Below, piece by piece: positions 58,270 through 64,000 of a stretch of 64,000 bases of DNA. The stretch covers positions 124,001 through 188,000 of the forward strand of contig CAMVRT010000001.1 of NCBI GenBank assembly GCA_947169975.1, in the 5' to 3' direction. How positions within the stretch are numbered: the first letter of the stretch is position 1; the number at the start of each line of letters is the position of its first letter. This stretch comes from an uncultured Oscillospiraceae bacterium (GTDB lineage Bacteria; Bacillota; Clostridia; Oscillospirales; Oscillospiraceae). The position numbers and the translations under genes are program-made. A model generated the notes under the pieces. That model had not been told where the DNA came from, searched no databases, and saw only the letters and a list, made by a program, of their open reading frames with translations.

Positions 58270-58841
58270 GCCCGAATGCAAAAAAGGGAGTTTTAAAATG
58301 TAATCCATGTGCGCAAACGGATAAAATTCCACCTTAATTTTCCTCCATAAACGGCGGCAACAATGTCGTGAGACATGGTAAATACAGGAGATGTCTCAAA
58401 TCGTCGTTTTAAACTCTGCACCAAATAAGGTGGAAAAATGAGTAGTTTGTGGTGCCTTCCTGGCGCGAAGGATTCGGCCTCAGAAATACCAATAACATCT
58501 TTTCTCTTGCGAATAATCGATACACATATAAACGCCATCTTGGAGATGTCCAAGGTGGCGTTTTGTATATTGACACATTTTCTTTTGAAGATATCTGTTC
58601 TTCGCATTAACCTAATATTATTACGTAAGGACGAGATAGGTAAAACTGTTGACAAGATAGCCCGAACACTTTCAACCACAATTTGATAAAACAGCATCGA
58701 TGGTGGCTTGTGGTCTACAGTGTATGCAAATTGCAAAAACACAATATGTTGTGTCTAACTATTGCAAAAAGCGGAATATATAGTTGACATAGAGTTTTTC
58801 CGTGGTATACTATGCGGTGATCTGTGAAAGGAGGTGAGACG
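58270..58841. other. AT-rich stretch with terminator and promoter, no confident gene
   Basis: These 572 bases are clearly AT-richer than the rest. Open frames here (for example 58293-58742 on the minus strand) lack ribosome sites and family signatures. The stretch contains a hairpin AACGCCAtCTTGGA/TCCAAGgTGGCGTT (58531-58562) followed by TTTTG, and a promoter TTGACA (58784-58789) with TATACT (58806-58811) reading into the KTSC gene. It is probably the edge or debris of a transferred segment. Confidence 0.55.
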
Positions 58842-59054
58842 ATGCCACAGATGATTCCTGTCCAGTCCAGCAACCTGAGCTCGGTTGGGTATGATCCAGC
58901 CACGAGTACGCTTTACATCGCGTTCCACTCCGGGCGCACCTACGCCTACTATGGTGTTCCTGCTGGTGTGCACAAAGCCCTGATGCTGGCGCCTAGCAAG
59001 GGCAGGTATCACAGCGCGTACATCAAGTACGCATTCCCGTATTGCCGCCTGTGA
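58842..59054 (+). CDS. KTSC-domain protein
   Basis: The 70-residue protein starts after a perfect AAAGGAGGTGA. The sequence VQSSNLSSVGYDPATSTLYIAFHSGRTYAYYGVP and the later APSKGRYHSAYIK fit the KTSC domain, named after a lysyl-tRNA synthetase-associated short domain and often found alone in mobile or phage regions. Function unknown. A 48-residue basic protein follows 53 bases downstream under the same promoter. Confidence 0.85.
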   Translation: MPQMIPVQSSNLSSVGYDPATSTLYIAFHSGRTYAYYGVPAGVHKALMLAPSKGRYHSAYIKYAFPYCRL

Positions 59055-59107
59055 TGCGGCGATGAGTGTCCCGCGGCAAGGATGTGTCTAACGAAGGAGG
59101 TGAACGG

Positions 59108-59254
59108 ATGGCGAAGGCAAATTCCAAGCAAACCAGTAAGGCCGTGGCATCCAAGGCTGCCAAGCTGCTCTCCAAACCCAGCAGCTCCGCCCGCGTCAAG
59201 AGCGTCGCAGCCAGTGCTCTGTCCCAAACCCGTCCCGGCAGAAAAACTAAATAA
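59108..59254 (+). CDS. Tiny basic protein paired with the KTSC gene
   Basis: A perfect AAGGAGGTGA precedes the ATG. The 48 residues are rich in Lys, Ser and Ala (AKANSKQTSKAVASKAAKLL, ALSQTRPGRKTK), with no hydrophobic core for a membrane helix. The composition suggests a nucleic acid-binding peptide. It is cotranscribed with the KTSC gene and followed by a strong terminator. The strength of its ribosome site argues that it is really made. Confidence 0.75.
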   Translation: MAKANSKQTSKAVASKAAKLLSKPSSSARVKSVAASALSQTRPGRKTK

Positions 59255-59270
59255 GGTGCTCTAACGAGCT

Positions 59271-59296
59271 GAGCGAGGTGCAAGAACACCTCGCTC
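59271..59296 (+). terminator. Terminator of the KTSC operon
   Basis: GAGCGAGGTG/CACCTCGCTC (59271-59280 with 59287-59296), followed by ATTCTTTTTT. Confidence 0.9.
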
Positions 59297-59339
59297 ATTC
59301 TTTTTTACATTGAGAAATCGAGTCTTAAGAGAACATCAT

Positions 59340-60041
59340 TCACACCAACGCCTCAATTATACGTTCCAGATACTCTTTGGAACTTGCCTTGGGCCACGAG
59401 GGGTGATAGGTAAAAATGTAGCGGCGCGATTCATCCGAGAGCGTGAAAATGTACCCGTGATCCCTTAACAGTGAATTGTCACGACAGCCGTTTGGATAAA
59501 GCTTTTCGATAAAATCAGGGTACTCATGTTTCAATGATGTATTGTGCCAGCCGAAGAAAACGACATGCGAGGGACTCATGATCTGAATAACTTGATTTAA
59601 CAAAGGGCGGATAGCAGGCTTGTGCAGAGCAGTGCGGTCTGATGCCGAGAGAGCTTTTCCGTCCCTCGTGTTGATCACGTCGATATTCGTCCACGCAAAG
59701 ACTGCCTCCGGATGTGCTGCATGAAGACGGCGGAATCTCCGCCAAAACGGGCTTCGATTCTCGGAGAAGCCAAACAGCTGACCGTGGAGGTAATCCAGGA
59801 TCCACTTCTGACACTCCTGGCACTCCTGGGCGTCTCCTCCGTAAGGATAATTGTCCCGGCTCCCCCAGGTTGCCTCCTCTCCCACGATGAGAATCCTCTT
59901 TTCCGCATCTGACCACCACTCGGGAACGCCAGTGCAGAAGATATTGGAGTAATTTCCCGTCAGAAGTTGAGGACTTACCTCTCGAAGTTCAGACAACCAC
60001 GCAACATAGAGATCTCGGATCCTCTCGTTAATGTTGTTCAT
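59340..60041 (-). CDS. Uracil-DNA glycosylase superfamily-like protein
   Basis: The ATG at 60041 follows AGGAGGAG; 233 residues. The order of features recalls the UDG fold: KRILIVGEEATWG in the place of motif A (compare GEAPG), then FAWTNIDVINTRDGK, a core strand HVVFFGWHN, and TYHPSWP at the place of the motif 2 His. Catalytic Asp or Asn is not obvious, so it may bind rather than cut. No metal Cys cluster. It lies between the KTSC pair and a helicase gene, in accessory DNA. Assignment is by motif pattern only. Confidence 0.5.
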   Translation of the reverse strand: MNNINERIRDLYVAWLSELREVSPQLLTGNYSNIFCTGVPEWWSDAEKRILIVGEEATWGSRDNYPYGGDAQECQECQKWILDYLHGQLFGFSENRSPFWRRFRRLHAAHPEAVFAWTNIDVINTRDGKALSASDRTALHKPAIRPLLNQVIQIMSPSHVVFFGWHNTSLKHEYPDFIEKLYPNGCRDNSLLRDHGYIFTLSDESRRYIFTYHPSWPKASSKEYLERIIEALV

Positions 60042-60165
60042 GACGTTCTCCTCCTGCTTGTGGGTTATAGGGATGCTTTCGGATATCATCGAACGCATCT
60101 TTCCATGGATATCATACCTCGGAACGCAGCTAATTGTCAAATGGAGGCACACTTCTTATCCGCGA

Positions 60166-60191
60166 GGCGTGGGACAAAACTGTCCCACGCC
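60166..60191. repeat. Hairpin GGCGTGGGACA downstream of the helicase gene
   Basis: An 11-bp perfect stem GGCGTGGGACA/TGTCCCACGCC with an AAAC loop, followed by TTG. A very similar hairpin lies at 63340-63365 on the other side of the helicase gene. No strong T run is adjacent, so terminator function is uncertain. Confidence 0.6.
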
Positions 60192-60248
60192 TTGTCAGCA
60201 CTATATCTTGATCCGCGCCACCTTGCCCCAGGGGCTGGGCCCCATCGT

Positions 60249-63203
60249 TTATGGCCTCCCCTGCACCTGCTCCAGTGTGTGGAACGCTGCGGTGGCAGCT
60301 TTTTCCCGCGTCTCATAGCGCGTCTCACAAAACTGACCGTCGATCAAATATTTCCACCCGCCGTTCTGTAGCTTATACAGTACGATCAGATGTTCACCGA
60401 TTTTCAAATACGGGTTCCCGTTTCTGGATTGCTTCCATTTCCGCGCTTTAAAACTGTCCATGCGTGCCTGACGGTTTTTCAGGTCGCGCTCTCTCTTTCG
60501 AGCAGCTTCCATATCTCCCTCCATTTTTCCGGCGCAGACGCAGCCAACGCCCAGTGCGTGAAAGTGCGGATGGACCATATGGTGTACATACCGGATGATC
60601 TGACGTCCGCACATTTCGCAGGTTTTACACGGGCACCCTAGATCGGAAACGCCCGTACAAGCCCATCCGGAATGGGGAACGTCTTCCCTCTTCCAAAGAT
60701 TGTCCGCAGAGTGAATCTCATCCTGCGAAATGGGGCTATCATTTTCAAACTCGTTTTCCTGAACGGTGACGGTTCCTGATGCCTTCAACAAGACTCCTCC
60801 ATCAGGTGCGTCAGGTTCTTCGGATTTGTCGCGCTCATCGTCCTCCATTTCGGCAGATTCCTTTTGACGCAGATTCGAATCTTCACCGGAAAGAACGATT
60901 GCCGCCATGCCGTCTTCGGGATTTGGCAGTTGCTGACTGGGTCGCTCCGTCTGCGAAAAAAAACCTTCCGGGGGATTGTCGCGGTTTCCTTTTGAGACGG
61001 CAGCAGGTGTTTTCACCAGCATGCGCTGGTGTGGACCTTTGAAATAGTCGATGGACAAGCTTCGAGGCGTGGAAAGGTTATCAAACTGGACTTTTACCGT
61101 TCTCCGGCCGGGATCGGTGGATATGACGCGACCTGTTCCGAACACATGATGTGTAACGACATCACCGCCTCCATAGTCGGGCGGCTCCTCCGCAGAGATC
61201 CCCGCATTCAGTTTCCTCGTGTAGTCGCGGCTTTCCTGATCAAGCTCCTTTGAGATGTTGCCCACACGTACGTAGTTGTCCGTACCGATCTCCCGAAGGA
61301 AGCGGGAAGGCAGCTTTTTTATCCCATTCTGTGAGGTTCCCTCCGAATCCGTGAGATAGAGCTGCTTCTCAGCGCGGGTAATCGCCACGTAACAAAGGCG
61401 GCGTTCTTCCTCCAACCCCAGAAGCTTTCGCTCCTCAATCGTCCTTGCAGACGGGAAAATACCCTCCGTGAAGCCCATCACGATGACCGCAGGGAATTCC
61501 AGTCCCTTGGCCGCGTGGATCGTCATAAGCTTGACTGCATCCCGCTCCTTTTCCGCATCTTCTCCCGCCTGCAGAGCAATTTGCTGAAGGAACTCCGTAA
61601 TCGTCATTTCTTCGCCGAAATTCCTTTCAAATTCATCGGCCATCCGCTTGAACTCCATCAGGTTTTCATATCTCTCCTCGTCACCCAACTCGCGGATGTA
61701 TTTCTCATACCCGGTCTCCGTTGTCGTACGGTTCACGATTTCCGTGATACGGAGTTGACCTATCGATGCGCGCATTTTCTCGACCCATTTGACAATACCT
61801 GCCGTATCGCTGTTTTTAAATGGTGTCTCATGAAGATGCGCACCGAGTACTTCAATCAGGCTGGGCCTCGCCTCTTCACTAAACAGCGAGATGTCTCGCT
61901 CCTGTGCCTGCTCCAGTGCCGCCATCTTGGTTCTGCCGAACCGGCGTCGGGGCTTGTTGATGATTCGCTTGAAGGAGCTGTCATCCTGGAAGGCTATCAG
62001 ACGCAGGTAGGCGATCACGTCCTGGATCTCCATTCGCTGGTAGAATTTTACGCCGCTGTAGATCTCATAGGGGATATTCTGTTCCACCAGCCGCTTCTCC
62101 ACTACGCGGGACAGGAAACCGGAACGGTATAGAATCGCATAATCCGAATACTGCCGCTCTCCTCTGCGTGTCTCACTCTTGATGAGATTCGCAATGATGC
62201 CTGTCTCCTCCTCTTCGCTTTTGGTGTGATAGTGGATAACGGCAGCGCCGTCGGGGGATTTCGTGTAAAGTTCCTTTTTCAGGCGCAGCGTGTTTTTGTC
62301 GATCAGCGTATTCGCGCACGTTAGGATCTGGGGCGTCGAGCGATAATTTCGGTTAAGAAAAACCGTCCTGGTGGGTACATGTGTCTTGTCGAAATCGACC
62401 AGCAGCTTTACGTCTGAGCCGCGCCACTCATAGATGTTCTGATCCGGGTCTCCGACGATCATTAGGTTCCCGTATCGTGAGGAGAGAATATCGACTAAGC
62501 GTAGCTCTCGTGCGGAGCTGTCCTGGAACTCGTCGACCTGGATGTAGTTGAGCCTGTCCTGCCACTTATCACGTACGGAGGCATCGTTTTCCAAGAGATA
62601 TAGAGCAAAGGAGAGCAGATCATTGAAATCCAGCGCGCTGATGGCCTTTTGGCGCTGCATATACTCCTCCATGATCTCATCGTCCATGGTCGCGATTGAT
62701 TTACAGATCTGCCCTGCAGCGGGATTACACATACGCGGAACATATTCCGTGTAATACAGAGTCTTGTATTCCTCGATTTGCTTCAGAACTTTCTCAAAGC
62801 TGGCATAGTCCAGCCGTAGCTCCCTTTTCTGGTAGATCTCGCCGATGATTGTCTTCTGCTGTGTCGTGTCAATAATCTGAAACCCTTTTGGCAAAAAGAG
62901 CTTGTCGGAATCCTCTCGCAGGAGGCGTGCGCAAAATCCGTGATATGTGCAGACAAGCGACGTCTCGTTTTCATCGCCTATAATAGCACGGATCCTCCGC
63001 CGCATTTCACCGGCCGCTTTATTGGTAAAAGTCACGCAGAGGATGTTGGAGGCATCTATGCCGTACTCCTTCGCAAGATACGCATATCGGCACACGAGAA
63101 GCTTCGTCTTTCCGCTTCCCGCACCGGCAATAACACGCACATATCCTTCCGTTTCAGAGACGGCCTCCAGCTGCTTTTCATTGAGCCCATTCAGGTAGTC
63201 CAT
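60249..63203 (-). CDS. UvrD/PcrA-type DNA helicase with zinc-binding C-terminal extension
   Basis: The ATG at 63203 is five bases after GGGGGAG; 984 residues. Superfamily 1A motifs: Q-motif LNEKQLEAV, Walker A GAGSGKT, FTNKAAGEM, YIQVDEFQDSS, VGDPDQNIYEWRGSD, NYRST, MTIHAAKGLEFPAV and YVAITRAEKQLYL. Beyond the helicase core (about 690) are a short beta segment (VVTHHVFGTGRVISTD, a UvrD/PcrA tail feature) and an acidic linker. A Cys/His-rich module CPCKTCEMCGRQ...HFHALGVGCVCAGKM and a basic C-terminal domain follow. The zinc-like module is unusual for PcrA. Confidence 0.9.
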   Translation of the reverse strand: MDYLNGLNEKQLEAVSETEGYVRVIAGAGSGKTKLLVCRYAYLAKEYGIDASNILCVTFTNKAAGEMRRRIRAIIGDENETSLVCTYHGFCARLLREDSDKLFLPKGFQIIDTTQQKTIIGEIYQKRELRLDYASFEKVLKQIEEYKTLYYTEYVPRMCNPAAGQICKSIATMDDEIMEEYMQRQKAISALDFNDLLSFALYLLENDASVRDKWQDRLNYIQVDEFQDSSARELRLVDILSSRYGNLMIVGDPDQNIYEWRGSDVKLLVDFDKTHVPTRTVFLNRNYRSTPQILTCANTLIDKNTLRLKKELYTKSPDGAAVIHYHTKSEEEETGIIANLIKSETRRGERQYSDYAILYRSGFLSRVVEKRLVEQNIPYEIYSGVKFYQRMEIQDVIAYLRLIAFQDDSSFKRIINKPRRRFGRTKMAALEQAQERDISLFSEEARPSLIEVLGAHLHETPFKNSDTAGIVKWVEKMRASIGQLRITEIVNRTTTETGYEKYIRELGDEERYENLMEFKRMADEFERNFGEEMTITEFLQQIALQAGEDAEKERDAVKLMTIHAAKGLEFPAVIVMGFTEGIFPSARTIEERKLLGLEEERRLCYVAITRAEKQLYLTDSEGTSQNGIKKLPSRFLREIGTDNYVRVGNISKELDQESRDYTRKLNAGISAEEPPDYGGGDVVTHHVFGTGRVISTDPGRRTVKVQFDNLSTPRSLSIDYFKGPHQRMLVKTPAAVSKGNRDNPPEGFFSQTERPSQQLPNPEDGMAAIVLSGEDSNLRQKESAEMEDDERDKSEEPDAPDGGVLLKASGTVTVQENEFENDSPISQDEIHSADNLWKREDVPHSGWACTGVSDLGCPCKTCEMCGRQIIRYVHHMVHPHFHALGVGCVCAGKMEGDMEAARKRERDLKNRQARMDSFKARKWKQSRNGNPYLKIGEHLIVLYKLQNGGWKYLIDGQFCETRYETREKAATAAFHTLEQVQGRP

Positions 63204-63506
63204 GAACACTCCCCCTATCCTATTCGCTGCGTTTTCCCGGATGTCAGTTTTCCTTTTACATCATGTCAGAAGGCATATCCTAAAAAAGGGACATACGAAC
63301 TGCGTTTGGGAAAAACGGAAAGGAAATAAACCGGGACCGGGCGTGGGGCATTTTTGCTCCACGCCTTGCCGTATAGTGGGAGCACAAAAAAAAAGAGGGT
63401 GGAAAAAGTGAAAATCTCGCCTAACAAAACGGGAGTTGTCGATTATTCCTGTCCAACACAGTTGGCCCGCAGAGTCGGGCCGCAGCATCAGCTCAAGGAG
63501 GGAAAA
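63204..63506. other. Divergent region between helicase and DnaB-like genes
   Basis: The 303 bases contain a hairpin GGCGTGGGGCA/TGCTCCACGCC (63340-63350 with 63355-63365) and an A-rich stretch. There is also an in-frame GTG at 63408 that could extend the DnaB-like protein by 33 residues (KISPNKTGVVDYSCPTQLAR...). No other gene is visible. Confidence 0.45.
63340..63365. repeat. Hairpin GGCGTGGGGCA upstream of the DnaB-like gene
   Basis: An 11-bp stem with one wobble-type pair and a TTTT loop, followed by TTG as in the 60166 copy. The shared outer GGCGTGGG/CCACGCC and different inner pairs and loops mark the two as one motif. Confidence 0.6.
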
Positions 63507-64000
63507 ATGACACAAATGAACAACCAACCGATCCCCACGGGCCTTGCGCCGCTGGATGACGCCTTGGGCGGAGGATTACGGCCCGGCACGCTGACAGTGA
63601 TCGCCGGGCGGCCCGGTATGGGCGCCACGTCGCTGGCTTTGCAGATCGGCGAATGCATCGCCGGTACCATGCGCAAAAAGGGGTGGCTCTACACAGGAGG
63701 CTCTGCGGAACTGAATCCTGCCGACGTTCTGGGCAGCCTCCTGCGATACAGAGATTCGGGCACTCGGCTTCCGTTCATCATATGTGACAGCCCCCATTGG
63801 TCCGCCGCCATGATCGAGCGTGCACTGGCGGGCAAGCCGGTCAGCTGCGTGGTAATCGACGAGCTGCTCCGTCTTGCACCCAACCGGCCGGAGCGGTACG
63901 ACTGCCCTTCCGCAGCATATCCCGCCATGGCGCAGGAGCTGAAGCATCTGGCGCGGGTGCTGCACGTGCCAGTGCTCTGCAACGTCCGTCTGGGGCGGTT
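63507..64000 (+). CDS. DnaB-like RecA-fold ATPase with altered Walker A (runs off the window)
   Basis: The ATG at 63507 follows AAGGAGGGA; 164 residues are visible. The layout is that of the DnaB helicase C-terminal domain: TGLAPLDDALGGGLRPGTLTV, Walker A GRPGMGATS at 34-42, VVIDELLRL as Walker B, and LKHLARVLHVPVLCNVRLGR, which corresponds to the DnaB sensor segment. The Walker A Lys is Ala40, so normal ATP hydrolysis is not expected. A GTG at 63408 in frame would give an N-terminal extension, but with a weaker ribosome site. The gene is cut by the window end. Confidence 0.75.
   Translation, partial: MTQMNNQPIPTGLAPLDDALGGGLRPGTLTVIAGRPGMGATSLALQIGECIAGTMRKKGWLYTGGSAELNPADVLGSLLRYRDSGTRLPFIICDSPHWSAAMIERALAGKPVSCVVIDELLRLAPNRPERYDCPSAAYPAMAQELKHLARVLHVPVLCNVRLGR

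Noticed and set aside
58293-58742. A 149-codon minus-strand frame in the AT-rich stretch
   Set aside because: It has no ribosome site, no recognisable family, and overlaps a terminator hairpin; treated as non-coding debris.

Overview
The window is bacterial chromosomal DNA, GC-rich and densely packed with genes. It looks like a low-oxygen Gram-positive Clostridia genome of the Oscillospiraceae/Ruminococcaceae type. This is inferred from gene content and order: an Asp23-FakA pair, a YerC-type TrpR repressor, a minimal SufBC pair, a tRNA Val-Asp-Phe-Gly-Cys cluster, sigma-A promoters and AGGAGG ribosome sites. No rRNA, complete insertion sequence, phage structural gene or CRISPR array was seen.

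Layout. 1-581 holds the start of ychF (minus strand). 967-7442 holds a membrane SpoIIE-type phosphatase, a STAS protein and a lipid/envelope group (PAP2 phosphatase, two PlsC-type acyltransferases, a GT4 glycosyltransferase) plus remnants. 7511-12202 is an ABC exporter made of an FtsX-like permease with long coiled coils and an ATPase fused to a GAF domain. 12532-17780 is one tightly coupled minus-strand operon: STAS, probable anti-sigma-like ATPase, two membrane zinc-ribbon proteins, vWA protein, PP2C phosphatase and Ser/Thr kinase with zinc ribbon. It is followed on the plus strand by a Sel1-repeat protein and an ABC exporter. Together these look like a phospho-signalling island with a TerY-P-type triad at its core.

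22677-50658 is mostly housekeeping: HtrA protease, FAD oxidoreductase, D-2-hydroxyacid dehydrogenase, Asp23/FakA, minimal SufCB, glycerol kinase, lipase, family 4 uracil-DNA glycosylase, nucleoside-recognition membrane protein, acyl-CoA ligase, CcdA-thioredoxin fusion, heavy-metal P-type ATPase with separate HMA chaperone, M20 and M16 peptidases, and a TrxB-like protein. 50852-51503 carries five tRNAs in two transcription units. 51583-57524 holds Hsp33, methyltransferase, YerC, TrkA, YihY and an Xre-like regulator. From about 57.6 kb to the end the region is accessory: a truncated deacetylase, an AT-rich stretch, a KTSC protein with a tiny basic partner, a UDG-like protein, a UvrD-type helicase with a zinc-binding tail, and a DnaB-like ATPase whose Walker A lysine is replaced by alanine.

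The most unusual signal is non-coding. Two families of intergenic, RNA-like structured repeats are present, each in two copies. Family 2 (22468-22631 and the reverse complement of 42301-42470) sits inside transcription terminators. Each copy is bracketed by a perfect direct repeat (30 bp and 37 bp) that is the whole host terminator hairpin, and the hairpins differ between the two loci. Family 1 (2511-2751 and the reverse complement of 31741-31965) carries several hairpins with compensatory changes. A third pattern, mini-hairpins joined by a GTGAAAT-type linker, lies at 51061-51149. These are the best candidates for a previously undescribed system.
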